From positions 124,001 through 188,000 of the forward strand of contig NZ_JACIFO010000006.1 in assembly GCF_014197445.1 (NCBI RefSeq): a DNA stretch of 64,000 nt, written 5' to 3'. The position numbers and the translations under genes were made by a program. The DNA is from Mesonia hippocampi. Lineage in GTDB: Bacteria; Bacteroidota; Bacteroidia; Flavobacteriales; Flavobacteriaceae. How positions within the stretch are numbered: position 1 is the first letter of the stretch; each line of letters begins with the position of its first letter. Shown one piece after another: positions 16,745 through 26,155 of this stretch. The notes beneath the pieces were generated by a model. The model saw nothing but the letters and a program-made list of their open reading frames with translations, did not search any database and had not been told where the DNA came from.

Positions 16745-19564
16745 ATGAGTTATAATTTTAGTCAGATAGAAGCCAAATGGCAAAAATATTGGTCGGAAAA
16801 CAATACATTTAAAGCCAGTAACCATAGTGATAAAGAAAAGTATTATGTGTTAGATATGTTTCCATATCCATCGGGAGCAGGATTACATGTTGGGCATCCG
16901 TTAGGCTATATAGCAAGCGATATTTATGCTCGATATAAACGCCATAAAGGTTTTAATGTATTGCATCCACAAGGTTATGATTCATTCGGCTTACCCGCCG
17001 AGCAGTATGCCATCCAAACAGGTCAGCATCCTGCAGTTACTACAAAGGTTAATATTAATCGTTATCGTGAGCAGCTCGATAAGATAGGTTTTTCGTTTGA
17101 TTGGAGTAGGGAAGTGCGTACTTCCAAGCCGTCATATTATAAATGGACACAATGGATATTTAGTAAACTCTTTGAAAGCTGGTATGATAAAAAGCAAGAT
17201 AAAGCAAGAGAGATTTCTACCTTAAAAGAAATTTTTAAGAAAGAAGGAAATGTAAATGTCGCTGCTGTTACAGAAGAGGATATACCTTTATTTACCGCAG
17301 AAGAATGGATAAACTATCAACAAACAGAACAAGAAAAAATACTGTTGAAATACAGGTTAGCATACCTTGCAGATACCGAGGTTAACTGGTGTCCTGCCTT
17401 AGGAACCGTTTTAGCAAACGATGAGATTGTAAACGGTGTCTCAGAACGTGGTGGCCATCCTGTAGTGAGAAAGAAAATGAAGCAATGGAGTATGCGAATT
17501 TCGGCTTATGCAGAGCGTTTATTACAAGGTTTAGAAACGATAGACTGGAATGAAAGCTTAAAAGAAAGTCAACGCAATTGGATAGGAAAATCTGTAGGAG
17601 CGCAAGTAACCTTTAGTGTAAAAAATTCAGAAAGCACAATAAATGTGTTTACTACACGTCCAGATACTATTTTTGGTGTTACTTTTATGACGTTAGCGCC
17701 AGAGCATGAATTGGTTTCTAAAATTACTACTGCCGAACAAAAAGAAGCGGTAGAAGCCTATAAAACCGCCACTGCAAAACGAAGTGAGCGTGACCGTATG
17801 GCAGATGTAAAAACCATTTCTGGGGTATTTACAGGGGCTTATGCCGAGCATCCGTTTACCAAAGAGCCTATTCCTATTTGGATAGGAGATTATGTGTTGG
17901 CTAGTTATGGAACGGGAGCTGTTATGGCGGTTCCCTGTGGAGATCAGAGAGATTATGATTTTGCAAAACATTTTGATATCCCCATAAAAAATATTTTTAA
18001 GGATGTTGATATTTCAGAAGCAGCCCATACCAATAAAGAGGGAAGCGTTATTTCAAATTCAGACTTCTTAACAGATTTACCTTATAAAAAAGCTATAAAA
18101 CAAGCTGTTTATCAGATAGAACAAGAAAAAATAGGAGAGAAACAAACCAATTACCGTTTGCGAGATGCGGTGTTTAGCCGTCAGCGCTATTGGGGAGAGC
18201 CTTTTCCTGTATATTATAAAGAAGGATTACCGCAAATTATTGCACAAGAACATCTTCCGATAGAGCTTCCTGAAGTCGAAAAGTATTTACCTACAGAAGA
18301 AGGAGAGCCGCCTTTAGGGAGAGCCGATTGTTGGGCGTGGGATACCAAAAATTATAAGGTAGTAGAGAATACGTTGGTAGATAACCAAACAATATTTCCG
18401 CTAGAATTAAATACCATGCCTGGTTGGGCAGGTAGTTCGTGGTACTTTTTCCGTTATATGGAAGATGAACAACGCCAGGAAGTTTTTGCTTCGAAAGAAG
18501 CCTTAACTTATTGGCAAAACGTAGACCTGTATATTGGAGGAAGTGAACATGCAACAGGACATTTGCTTTATGCACGTTTTTGGACTAAATTTCTTAAGGA
18601 TATAGGGCTTGTTCCTGTAGAAGAGCCATTTAAAAAGCTTATTAACCAAGGGATGATTCTTGGCGAAAGTGCTTTTGTTTATCGTATAGAAGGAGAAAAT
18701 AAGTTTGTTACATTCTCCAAGAAAGAGGCGTATAAAACACAAGAAATTCATGCCGATGTTGCTTTTGTAAATGCAGCTAATGAGTTGGATATTGAAGCTT
18801 TTAAAAACTGGAGACCAGAATTTAAAGATGCTGCTTTTATCACCGAAGACGATGGGAAATATATTGTAGGGAAAGAGGTCGAAAAAATGTCTAAATCTAA
18901 ATTCAATGTGGTAAACCCAGATGATATTTGTGAAGACTACGGCGCAGATACCTTACGCATGTACGAAATGTTTTTAGGGCCTTTAGAGCAAGCAAAACCA
19001 TGGAATACCGCAGGAATTACGGGGGTGCATAACTTCCTTAAAAAACTGTGGAAACTATATCATGACGGAGAGCGTTTTGCTGTAACCGATGCAGAAGCAT
19101 CAAAAGAGGCGATGAAAACCTTACATAAAACCATAAAAAAAGTAACAGAAGACATCGAAAGTTTTAGTTTTAATACTTCGGTTTCTACCTTTATGATTGC
19201 CGTGAATGAGTTGAGTGCTCAAAAATGTAAAAGTAGAGCAGTATTAGAACCATTAGCGATTTTAATTTCGCCTTACGCACCACATATAGCAGAAGAGTTA
19301 TGGCAGAAATTAGGACATAACGAGAGCGTAACTACAGCTTTATACCCTGTTTATGAGGAGAAATATTTAAAAGAAGATAGTAAAACTTATCCGATATCGT
19401 TTAACGGGAAAACTAGGTTTACCTTAGATTTAGCTTTAGACTTATCGAAAGAAGAAATTGAGAAGATAGTAATGTCTGATGAGCGAACTCAGAAACAATT
19501 AGATGGAAGAACACCTAAAAAGGTAATTGTTGTGCCAGGGAAAATAGTAAATATTGTAGGCTAA
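16745..19564 (+). CDS. leuS: Leucine--tRNA ligase
   Basis: Class I aminoacyl-tRNA synthetase charging tRNA-Leu, 939 aa. The HIGH-type motif is in PYPSGAGLHVGHPLGY at about 41-56. The connective-peptide editing domain (TTRPDTIFGVTFM, GTGAVMAVPCGDQRDYDFA) follows. The zinc-ribbon region and leucine-specific insertion come next, then KMSKSKFN near residue 714. An anticodon-binding helical domain and a C-terminal tRNA-contact domain complete it. The sequence is full length, single copy in the window, and followed by a strong terminator. Confidence 0.98.
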   Translation: MSYNFSQIEAKWQKYWSENNTFKASNHSDKEKYYVLDMFPYPSGAGLHVGHPLGYIASDIYARYKRHKGFNVLHPQGYDSFGLPAEQYAIQTGQHPAVTTKVNINRYREQLDKIGFSFDWSREVRTSKPSYYKWTQWIFSKLFESWYDKKQDKAREISTLKEIFKKEGNVNVAAVTEEDIPLFTAEEWINYQQTEQEKILLKYRLAYLADTEVNWCPALGTVLANDEIVNGVSERGGHPVVRKKMKQWSMRISAYAERLLQGLETIDWNESLKESQRNWIGKSVGAQVTFSVKNSESTINVFTTRPDTIFGVTFMTLAPEHELVSKITTAEQKEAVEAYKTATAKRSERDRMADVKTISGVFTGAYAEHPFTKEPIPIWIGDYVLASYGTGAVMAVPCGDQRDYDFAKHFDIPIKNIFKDVDISEAAHTNKEGSVISNSDFLTDLPYKKAIKQAVYQIEQEKIGEKQTNYRLRDAVFSRQRYWGEPFPVYYKEGLPQIIAQEHLPIELPEVEKYLPTEEGEPPLGRADCWAWDTKNYKVVENTLVDNQTIFPLELNTMPGWAGSSWYFFRYMEDEQRQEVFASKEALTYWQNVDLYIGGSEHATGHLLYARFWTKFLKDIGLVPVEEPFKKLINQGMILGESAFVYRIEGENKFVTFSKKEAYKTQEIHADVAFVNAANELDIEAFKNWRPEFKDAAFITEDDGKYIVGKEVEKMSKSKFNVVNPDDICEDYGADTLRMYEMFLGPLEQAKPWNTAGITGVHNFLKKLWKLYHDGERFAVTDAEASKEAMKTLHKTIKKVTEDIESFSFNTSVSTFMIAVNELSAQKCKSRAVLEPLAILISPYAPHIAEELWQKLGHNESVTTALYPVYEEKYLKEDSKTYPISFNGKTRFTLDLALDLSKEEIEKIVMSDERTQKQLDGRTPKKVIVVPGKIVNIVG

Positions 19565-19584
19565 ACATTAAATTGTTAAAACAG

Positions 19585-19625
19585 AAAACACCTCTTGTTG
19601 TGCAAACAAAGAGGTGTTTTTTTTT
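19585..19625 (+). terminator. Intrinsic terminator after leuS
   Basis: AACACCTCTT paired with AAGAGGTGTT around a GTTGTGCAAACA-type loop, followed by a run of T. The A-run on the left side makes it usable in both directions, so it may also serve the convergent Kbp gene. Confidence 0.9.
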
Positions 19626-19640
19626 GAGTAATAATTTAGA

Positions 19641-20120
19641 TTAATCTAAGTTAGGAATACGTAAAACTTGTCCAGGGTAAATTTTATCTGGATCGGTAAG
19701 CATAGGTTTGTTAGCCTCAAAAATTACAGGATACTTCATGGCGTTTCCATAAACTTCTTTTGCAATTTTGCTTAACGTATCTCCGCGTTCTACTGTATGA
19801 AAACGGGATGGAGGAACTGGTTCGCATTCTTCTTCTTCTTCAAAAACTTCTTCTATTTCTAAATTGTCCTCAACCTTTGCTATACCTGCAGAGTTTCCGA
19901 TAACTAAAACCACCTTTTCTTTGGTTTCTTGGTCTTTAGCTATACCGCTAACACTAGCGGTGTCGTCGTTAAGGTTAATAGCTAAACTACGAACCTCTAA
20001 AGATAATTGGTTAATGGTGTTTGTAAGCTTATCAATAGCTTCAGCTTTTTCTTCTTCGCTGGTTTTTCCGATGCCAAAAACTTTTGCTCCAGCATCCTTA
20101 ATAAAAGAGATAAATCCCAT
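19641..20120 (-). CDS. kbp: BON-LysM protein, homologue of potassium-binding Kbp (YgaU)
   Basis: 159 aa cytosolic protein closely matching the layout of E. coli Kbp/YgaU: an N-terminal MGFISFIKDAGAKVFG segment (E. coli MGLFNFVKDAGEKLW), a BON domain at about 30-90 (SVSGIAKDQETKEKVVLVIG), then a LysM domain at about 106-157 with VERGDTLSKIAKEVYG and the ending KIYPGQVLRIPNLD. Kbp binds K+ and changes conformation in E. coli. An acidic insert (EEVFEEEEECE) between the domains is not in the E. coli protein. It has no signal peptide, consistent with cytosolic action. It is monocistronic. Confidence 0.9.
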   Translation of the reverse strand: MGFISFIKDAGAKVFGIGKTSEEEKAEAIDKLTNTINQLSLEVRSLAINLNDDTASVSGIAKDQETKEKVVLVIGNSAGIAKVEDNLEIEEVFEEEEECEPVPPSRFHTVERGDTLSKIAKEVYGNAMKYPVIFEANKPMLTDPDKIYPGQVLRIPNLD

Positions 20121-20294
20121 AATAAATTGATTTTATAATTTGAATCTAAAATAAATTAAATAAAGCAGTATTATTATTAAATAGGTGTTAACTTTTTTTG
20201 AAATATACTGTTTATTTTTTAAATAAAATTTATAATTTTAAAGCTGTGGTATTTACTGTAAAATATTATATTTAGCTAAAAAAATAGAAGCATT

Positions 20295-20987
20295 ATGATG
20301 GGATATTATATTCTTGCTGGAGCTATTATGCTGGTAAGTATGTTTGTAAGTAATCGTTTAAAATCGAAGTTTAAAAAGTATTCTAAATTGCATTTGCAAA
20401 ACGGAATGAGTGGAGCTGAAATTGCTCAAAAAATGTTGAGAGATAATGGAATAACCGATGTAAAAGTTATTTCTACACCAGGACAGTTGACAGATCATTA
20501 CAACCCGATGAATAAAACAGTAAACTTAAGTGAAGCTGTTTATAGTCAGCGAAATGCAGCGGCAGCGGCTGTTGCTGCACATGAGTGTGGGCACGCTGTG
20601 CAACATGCAACAGCATATAATTGGTTGCAGATGCGAAGCCGATTAGTGCCTATGGTAAGTATAGCCTCAAAATATAGCCAATGGGTAATTATGGGAGGAT
20701 TGTTGCTTATGGGGATGGTTTCTATAGGTGTAGGGCAAACAGTTTTACTAGTAGGTATTATTATGTTTGGCTTAGGAACCTTATTTAGTTTTATAACGCT
20801 TCCTGTGGAGTATGATGCTAGTAACCGTGCATTGGCTTGGTTAAAATCTGCTAATATGGTAACCTCGCAAGAGTATGATGGCGCAAAGGACGCTTTAAAG
20901 TGGGCGGCAAGAACTTATGTGGTGGCTGCAGTTGGATCTTTAGCAACCCTGTTGTATTTTATAAGTATATACTTAAGTAGAGATTAA
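20295..20987 (+). CDS. Zinc-dependent membrane metallopeptidase (YugP family)
   Basis: Membrane-embedded putative protease of 230 aa. Helix 1 covers about 4-20. The active site HECGH is at residues 96-100 in AAVAAHECGHAVQHA, a gluzincin-type HExxH variant with Cys at the second x. Two or three further helices follow (about 130-170 and 207-226), with VEYDASNRALAWL between them as the probable third-ligand region. The Bacillus homologue is YugP; the substrate is unknown. ATG ATG at the start makes 20295 or 20298 possible. Confidence 0.87.
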   Translation: MMGYYILAGAIMLVSMFVSNRLKSKFKKYSKLHLQNGMSGAEIAQKMLRDNGITDVKVISTPGQLTDHYNPMNKTVNLSEAVYSQRNAAAAAVAAHECGHAVQHATAYNWLQMRSRLVPMVSIASKYSQWVIMGGLLLMGMVSIGVGQTVLLVGIIMFGLGTLFSFITLPVEYDASNRALAWLKSANMVTSQEYDGAKDALKWAARTYVVAAVGSLATLLYFISIYLSRD

Positions 20988-21004
20988 AATAAACTTCATT
21001 ATAT

Positions 21005-21035
21005 AAAAAAGGGCTTTCAATTAAGCCCTTTTTTA
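21005..21035. terminator. Bidirectional terminator between the metallopeptidase and the saccharopine dehydrogenase family gene
   Basis: GGGCTT / AAGCCC stem with a six-base loop, flanked by A6 on the left and T6 on the right, between convergent genes. Confidence 0.9.
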
Positions 21036-21041
21036 TTGTTT

Positions 21042-22412
21042 TTATCCTACAACCGTATGTTTATTATAACCTAAGTATTCTGTTTCTTTTTCTTTAAAGA
21101 TAATTCCGTAATCTTCTAATTCTTTTAAAATAGGGGTGTAGATTTCTTTGTGTATCGGGCGGAGTACTCCAGGCATTGTAATTTCTTTATTTAATATTTT
21201 TAGAGCGGCAATCCCTACAGGAATTCCTACGGTTTTTGCCATGGCTGTATAGGTTTGATCTTCGCCTATCAATCCAAGAGTAGCATCAATTTGCTTTTTT
21301 TCTCCGTTGAGTTCATAACCAAACTTATGGTACATAACAATCATGTCTTTATCGTGAGGTTCTAGTGTCCATTTTTCTTCTAGAATTTTTTGGAGTGCTT
21401 GTGCTGGAGTCGCGTTTTTAATTCCAATTTTCTTGTTAGGATTAAATAAATCTAGCTCCACAAGTTTATCCCACATTAGGTCATCTTGGTCTATTTTTAG
21501 GTTCATGCGGGTTTTGAGTTCTACAGAGTCTGTAGGGGAATAAGGTAGAAAAGCATTTACAAAATCGCGATAGCTCATGTTTTCAGAATCTTCTAATGTA
21601 TAAGTGTCATCTGTCATTCCTAATTGCACAAACATATTCCAAGCTTTGCTAAAACCTATACGTCTTAAGGTACCTCTATAAAGTGTTTGGATGTCTTCTA
21701 GAGCATATACACTTCGGTATTTTAGAGAGTTGCGATTTGCTAGTCCTTCAAACCTTCCAAAGCCATCGATTTCAAGAAATTCGGTGCGTCTAAATAAGCG
21801 ATGGTAAGGGATGTATTTGTATTTTCCTTCTTGGATAAATTCGGCCGCACCTCCTTGTCCTGCAACCACTACATTTCGAGGGTTCCAGGTGAATTTATAA
21901 TTCCATAAGTTGGTATCGCTTTCAGGAGCAACCAAGCCTCCGGTAAAAGATTCAAATAAAAGCATTTTTCCGCCTTTATCGCGGATACGGTCAATTACTT
22001 GCATTGCGCTCATGTGGTCAATACCAGGGTCTACCCCTATTTCATTCATAAACACAAGGTTTTTAGCTTTAACATCGGCATCAAGTGCTTGCATTTCGTC
22101 ACTAACATAAGAGGCGGTAACCATGTTTTTAGAAAAATGCACACAATCTTTTGCTACTTCTACATGAAAACGAGCAGGGAGCATCGAGATAACAATATCG
22201 GCATTTTTTATAGCCTCTTGGCGTTCTTCGGTGTTAAAAATATCAAGCGCTATAGCTTTGGTATATTGATTTTTACCTGCAAATTTCTTCGCATTGTCTA
22301 TAGATTTATCTGCGATGATAAGGCTAAGGTTGTTAGTGTCGCTTTTATCTTGTAAGTATTTAATTAATGAAGAAGTTGATTTTCCTGCACCAATAATTAA
22401 AATTTTTCGCAT
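21042..22412 (-). CDS. Saccharopine dehydrogenase family oxidoreductase
   Basis: 456 aa NAD(P)-dependent enzyme of the saccharopine dehydrogenase family. It has an N-terminal Rossmann fold starting KILIIGAGKSTSSLIKYL, a central NEIGVDPGIDHMSA motif typical of saccharopine reductase (Lys9-type) enzymes, and the SFTGGLVAPES substrate-domain stretch. Such enzymes act in lysine degradation or related amino-acid chemistry. Lysine catabolism would fit the glutaryl-CoA dehydrogenase at 58884-60062, but they are far apart and the link is inference. The gene is divergent from the DUF423 gene. Confidence 0.85.
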   Translation of the reverse strand: MRKILIIGAGKSTSSLIKYLQDKSDTNNLSLIIADKSIDNAKKFAGKNQYTKAIALDIFNTEERQEAIKNADIVISMLPARFHVEVAKDCVHFSKNMVTASYVSDEMQALDADVKAKNLVFMNEIGVDPGIDHMSAMQVIDRIRDKGGKMLLFESFTGGLVAPESDTNLWNYKFTWNPRNVVVAGQGGAAEFIQEGKYKYIPYHRLFRRTEFLEIDGFGRFEGLANRNSLKYRSVYALEDIQTLYRGTLRRIGFSKAWNMFVQLGMTDDTYTLEDSENMSYRDFVNAFLPYSPTDSVELKTRMNLKIDQDDLMWDKLVELDLFNPNKKIGIKNATPAQALQKILEEKWTLEPHDKDMIVMYHKFGYELNGEKKQIDATLGLIGEDQTYTAMAKTVGIPVGIAALKILNKEITMPGVLRPIHKEIYTPILKELEDYGIIFKEKETEYLGYNKHTVVG

Positions 22413-22483
22413 ATTTTAAGTAGTTTTACGTTGTGTTAATACACACGAATGTAAATAATAAATTAGGTTTATAAAAGTTAATT

Positions 22484-22873
22484 ATGGATAAGAAGCTTCT
22501 CGTGTTAGGGAGTACTTTAGGATTTTTAGCTGTGATGTTGGGAGCATTTGGAGCTCACGGGTTAGAAAAACTTATTACGGAAGATGCTATAAATACTTTC
22601 GAGGTAGGAGTGCGTTATCAATTTTATCATGCTTTTTTAGCTTTATTTGTTGGAGCATTAGGAAAAAATATATCCGCTAGAGCGAAATTTTTTGCGTTTT
22701 ATGGGATTCTTATAGGTGTATTATTTTTTTCAGGCTCTATTTATGGCTTAGCTACAAATACATTATCAGCATTCGATTTTACAAGTATAGCTTTAATTAC
22801 TCCACTTGGAGGAAGTATATTGCTTTTAGTTTGGCTATGCTTAATTATTCAGTTTATAAAAATCAAACCATAA
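22484..22873 (+). CDS. DUF423 (YgdD/TMEM256-like) membrane protein
   Basis: 129 aa with four transmembrane helices. The N-terminal GSTLGFLAVMLGAFGAHGLE is the family hallmark, and VRYQFYHAFLALFVG holds the conserved YQxxHA motif. Function is unknown in all members I know. It stands alone between divergent saccharopine dehydrogenase and pckA, which has its own promoter. Confidence 0.9.
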   Translation: MDKKLLVLGSTLGFLAVMLGAFGAHGLEKLITEDAINTFEVGVRYQFYHAFLALFVGALGKNISARAKFFAFYGILIGVLFFSGSIYGLATNTLSAFDFTSIALITPLGGSILLLVWLCLIIQFIKIKP

Positions 22874-22889
22874 AAAATTACTTAACCGC

Positions 22890-22918
22890 TTGATTCTTTG
22901 GTAATATTTTTAAATTTG
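22890..22918 (+). promoter_or_regulatory. Promoter of pckA
   Basis: TTG at 22890-22892, 18-bp spacer, TAAATTTG at 22911-22918. This fits the Bacteroidota -33/-7 pattern and lies 29 bp before the ATG. Confidence 0.6.
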
Positions 22919-22947
22919 CCAAACAATCACAACAATTATACTTTATA

Positions 22948-24543
22948 ATGGCAAACAATCAAACCACAAAAACGTTATCATTAACTGATTACGGAATTGA
23001 AAACGCAACCATCCATTATCAATTATCTCCAGAAGAGTTACATAAAGTTACTTTAGATAAACAAATGGGAGTAGAAGCAGACTCTGGAGCATTAGCAGTT
23101 AACACTGGGAAATTTACAGGGCGCTCACCATTAGATAGATTTATAGTAAAAGACGATGTAACTGCAGATAAAATCTGGTGGGGCGATATAAACATTCCTT
23201 TTGCTTCAGATAAATTTGATAAGTTATATGATAAAGTGGTAGCTTACCTTTCTGGAAAAGAAATCTTTGTGCGCGATAGCTACGCTTGTGCAGACCCTGC
23301 ATACCGTACCAATATTCGTGTAATTAATGAATACCCGTGGAGCAATCTTTTTGCACACAATATGTTTTTACGCCCTTCTGAAGAAGAGCTAGCAAACTTT
23401 AATGAAGAATGGCTAATTGTAAATGCTCCAGGATTTTTGGCAGACCCAGCAGTTGATGGAACAAGACAAAGCAATTTTGCAATTTTGAACTTTACCAAAA
23501 AAATAGCACTAATTGGAGGTACAGGATATACAGGAGAAATTAAAAAAGGTATTTTTTCTGCCTTAAACTTTATTTTACCTGTAGATAAAAATACATTGCC
23601 AATGCACTGTTCTGCAAATGTAGGAGAGGCTAATGATACCGCTATATTTTTTGGACTTTCAGGTACAGGAAAAACAACATTATCGGCCGATCCAAGTCGT
23701 AAACTTATAGGCGATGACGAGCATGGTTGGACAGCAGAAAACAAGGTGTTTAACTTTGAGGGCGGTTGCTATGCAAAAGTTATTAACCTCTCTGCAGAAA
23801 AAGAACCAGATATCTTTAAAGCAATTAAAGCAGGTGCTTTACTAGAGAACGTTATTATGGATGCTAATGGAGCTGTAGATTTTGATGATGTAAGCATTAC
23901 CCAAAACACCAGAGTGAGTTATCCTATTTATCATATTGATAACATCCAACAACCTTCAATAGGAGAGAATCCAAAAAATATTTTCTTTTTAACTGCCGAT
24001 GCTTTTGGGGTACTGCCTCCGATAAGTAAATTAACCCCAGGGCAAGCAGCTTACCATTTTATAAGTGGATATACTGCAAAAGTAGCCGGAACTGAAGCCG
24101 GAATAGATGAGCCGCTACCAAGTTTCTCTGCTTGTTTTGGCGCGCCGTTTATGCCATTACACCCAACAAAATATGCGGAAATGTTAAGTAAAAAAATGCA
24201 GGAAGCAGGAGTTAATGTTTGGCTGATAAACACAGGATGGACAGGAGGTCCTTATGGCGTAGGAAGCCGTATGTCGCTTAAATATACACGCGCTATGATT
24301 ACGGCTGCCTTAGAAGGAAAACTTAAAGATGTAGAGTATATTACACATCCTATATTTAATTTAACAATGCCAACAACTTGTCCTAATGTTCCTGCAGAGG
24401 TTTTAAACCCTAAACAAACATGGACAGATGCAGCAGCTTATGATGAAAAAGCAACTAAATTAGCCGAGTTTTTTAAGCAAAATTTTGAAAAATTTGAAGA
24501 ATATGCCAACGAAGAAATTATGGCAGGAGGTCCTAAAAGTTAA
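22948..24543 (+). CDS. pckA: Phosphoenolpyruvate carboxykinase (ATP)
   Basis: First committed enzyme of gluconeogenesis: oxaloacetate + ATP to PEP + CO2 + ADP; in some Bacteroidota it runs in the carboxylating direction. The 531 aa have NTGKFTGRSPLDRFIV (substrate Arg), the kinase-1a P-loop GLSGTGKTTLSADP near residue 236, the metal site IGDDEHGW, and LINTGWTGGPYGVGSRM near the C-terminus. It is of the ATP type by length and motifs, not the GTP type. It is preceded by its own promoter and followed by a symmetrical terminator. Confidence 0.98.
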   Translation: MANNQTTKTLSLTDYGIENATIHYQLSPEELHKVTLDKQMGVEADSGALAVNTGKFTGRSPLDRFIVKDDVTADKIWWGDINIPFASDKFDKLYDKVVAYLSGKEIFVRDSYACADPAYRTNIRVINEYPWSNLFAHNMFLRPSEEELANFNEEWLIVNAPGFLADPAVDGTRQSNFAILNFTKKIALIGGTGYTGEIKKGIFSALNFILPVDKNTLPMHCSANVGEANDTAIFFGLSGTGKTTLSADPSRKLIGDDEHGWTAENKVFNFEGGCYAKVINLSAEKEPDIFKAIKAGALLENVIMDANGAVDFDDVSITQNTRVSYPIYHIDNIQQPSIGENPKNIFFLTADAFGVLPPISKLTPGQAAYHFISGYTAKVAGTEAGIDEPLPSFSACFGAPFMPLHPTKYAEMLSKKMQEAGVNVWLINTGWTGGPYGVGSRMSLKYTRAMITAALEGKLKDVEYITHPIFNLTMPTTCPNVPAEVLNPKQTWTDAAAYDEKATKLAEFFKQNFEKFEEYANEEIMAGGPKS

Positions 24544-24565
24544 TTAATAAAGGATCTATTTATAA

Positions 24566-24599
24566 CTAAAAAAGGGAGCGTAATGCTCCCTTTTTTAGT
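24566..24599. terminator. Bidirectional terminator between pckA and hemD
   Basis: GGGAGC / GCTCCC with flanking A6 and T6 forming the near-palindrome ACTAAAAAAGGGAGC ... GCTCCCTTTTTTAGT between convergent genes. Confidence 0.92.
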
Positions 24600-24619
24600 T
24601 GAAGTAATCGTGAAGAGTA

Positions 24620-25363
24620 CTATTTCTTATTATGTTCTTTGATGTATTTTTCCAAAGCCATTGTCATTGAAGGCGTCTCTGGTGTTGGTGCTGTAATATT
24701 TGCTTTTAACCCATGCTCTTCTGCAGCTTTAATGGTAGAGTTTCCAAAAACAGCAATACGAGTGTTATTTTGTTTAAAGTCAGGGAAGTTTTCAAATAAA
24801 GATTTTATTCCGCTAGGACTATAAAATACCACAACATCATAAAAAACTTTTTCAAGGTGCGATAAATCGCTAACTACGGTTTTGTAAAAAACAGCACGTT
24901 TCCATTTTATGCTTAGCTTGTCTAACGCTTCAGGGATGGCTGGTTTTAGCACATCGGAAGAAGGTAATAAAAAGCGTTCGTTTTTATATTTTTTAATTAA
25001 TGGAACCAATTCTGGAAAAGTTCTTTTTCCTACATAAATTTTACGCTTCCTGTATACTACATATTTTTGTAGGTAATAAGCAATTGCTTCGCTTTGACAA
25101 AAATACTTTAGTGTATCAGGTACTTTAAAACGTAATTCTTGGGCTATTCTAAAAAAGTGATCTACCGCATTTCGACTGGTTAAAATAATAGCAGAATACT
25201 CAGATAGATCTACTTTTTGTTGCCGAACGTCCTTAGAAGTTGCTCCTTCTACATGAATAAAAGGAATAAAATCTATTTTTACTTTTTGTTTTTCCTCTAA
25301 CTCAAAATATGGTGAGTTCTCAGAAGGCTCTGGTTGAGAAATTAAAATGGTTTTCACTTTCAT
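24620..25363 (-). CDS. hemD: Uroporphyrinogen-III synthase
   Basis: Cyclises hydroxymethylbilane to uroporphyrinogen III in haem synthesis. ATG 25363 is taken as start (247 aa); a TTG two codons upstream is possible. The sequence is divergent, as usual for HemD, but shows the two-lobe pattern: YSAIILTSRNAVDHFF in lobe 1 and YDVVVFYSPSGIKSLF in lobe 2, then RIAVFGNSTIKAAEEHGL near the end. No other haem genes are nearby. It follows a DUF4271 gene by 30 nt, an arrangement I recall from other Flavobacteriia. Confidence 0.88.
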   Translation of the reverse strand: MKVKTILISQPEPSENSPYFELEEKQKVKIDFIPFIHVEGATSKDVRQQKVDLSEYSAIILTSRNAVDHFFRIAQELRFKVPDTLKYFCQSEAIAYYLQKYVVYRKRKIYVGKRTFPELVPLIKKYKNERFLLPSSDVLKPAIPEALDKLSIKWKRAVFYKTVVSDLSHLEKVFYDVVVFYSPSGIKSLFENFPDFKQNNTRIAVFGNSTIKAAEEHGLKANITAPTPETPSMTMALEKYIKEHNKK

Positions 25364-25393
25364 AAACAAGTACTTTTAGTGCTAGTGCCCTAA

Positions 25394-26071
25394 TTATCTT
25401 AATATAATTACTTTATATAAAATAAAATAGGGAGCTATTTCAAGTGTGCAAAGGTACAAAATAAAATAGAACCAATAAGTATAAACTATTTTTCTGTGTT
25501 TATAATAGTAAGAAAATAGGCTGGTTAAATGTATGCTGAATACAGCTATAATAAGCCCAATCAACATATTATTAGAGGGCGGAAAAATATAAAGTAAAAC
25601 AATTATAATAGGGAAAAAGGCTATGCTTATAAAATTTTTTACGCTAATCTTGTAAAATAAGTACTTATTTAATGTTTGGTCAATTTCAAAAAGATTACTT
25701 ATAATGCGTTCTGTTACATATTTTATTCCGATAAGTGTAATTAAAATAATATATAACTGTAAAAAGTAAGTAAATGAAGCAGTATTGCTATTTAAGGTAA
25801 TATTGAAATGATAAAGTATAATGTAAATCCCTAAGGCATTAATAAGTGAGACAGCAATACTTACAATAAGACTGAATTTATCAATAATTTCGGTAGATTT
25901 ATTATAAGCAGAAAAATACTTTTTAGAAACATAAATAGTTACAAAATCATAAAACTTATTTGGGTAACTATAATTAGCAATCCCAAGCATAGTAAACGCT
26001 ATAAGGATAAGTGCCGTTACCCAATCGTTTGCTGTTACGTGTCTTTCTATAGCATTTAGTGGAAGTTCCAT
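25394..26071 (-). CDS. DUF4271 integral membrane protein
   Basis: 225 aa from ATG 26071 (a TTG four codons earlier is also in frame). Six to seven hydrophobic helices cover most of the protein, with the ANDWVTALILIAFTMLGIANY segment near the N-terminus that marks DUF4271. Function is unknown. It is upstream of hemD on the same strand and divergent from the polyprenol glycosyltransferase gene. No catalytic motif is visible. Confidence 0.85.
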   Translation of the reverse strand: MELPLNAIERHVTANDWVTALILIAFTMLGIANYSYPNKFYDFVTIYVSKKYFSAYNKSTEIIDKFSLIVSIAVSLINALGIYIILYHFNITLNSNTASFTYFLQLYIILITLIGIKYVTERIISNLFEIDQTLNKYLFYKISVKNFISIAFFPIIIVLLYIFPPSNNMLIGLIIAVFSIHLTSLFSYYYKHRKIVYTYWFYFILYLCTLEIAPYFILYKVIILR

Positions 26072-26137
26072 AAGCAAAAACAAAGTTAAAATTAAAATAG
26101 GAGATAACGAAGCTTAAAAAAGAAAACTAAAAATATG

Positions 26138-26145
26138 TACATTTG
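26138..26145 (+). promoter_or_regulatory. -7 box for the polyprenol glycosyltransferase gene
   Basis: TACATTTG fits TAnnTTTG. It covers an upstream in-frame ATG (26135), so that ATG cannot be the usual start; ATG 26156 leaves a very short leader. Confidence 0.55.
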
Positions 26146-26155
26146 CCAAAAAAAT

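Noticed and set aside
23280-23744. 154-codon open frame on the minus strand
   Set aside because: Antisense to the pckA region that includes the P-loop; no independent support.
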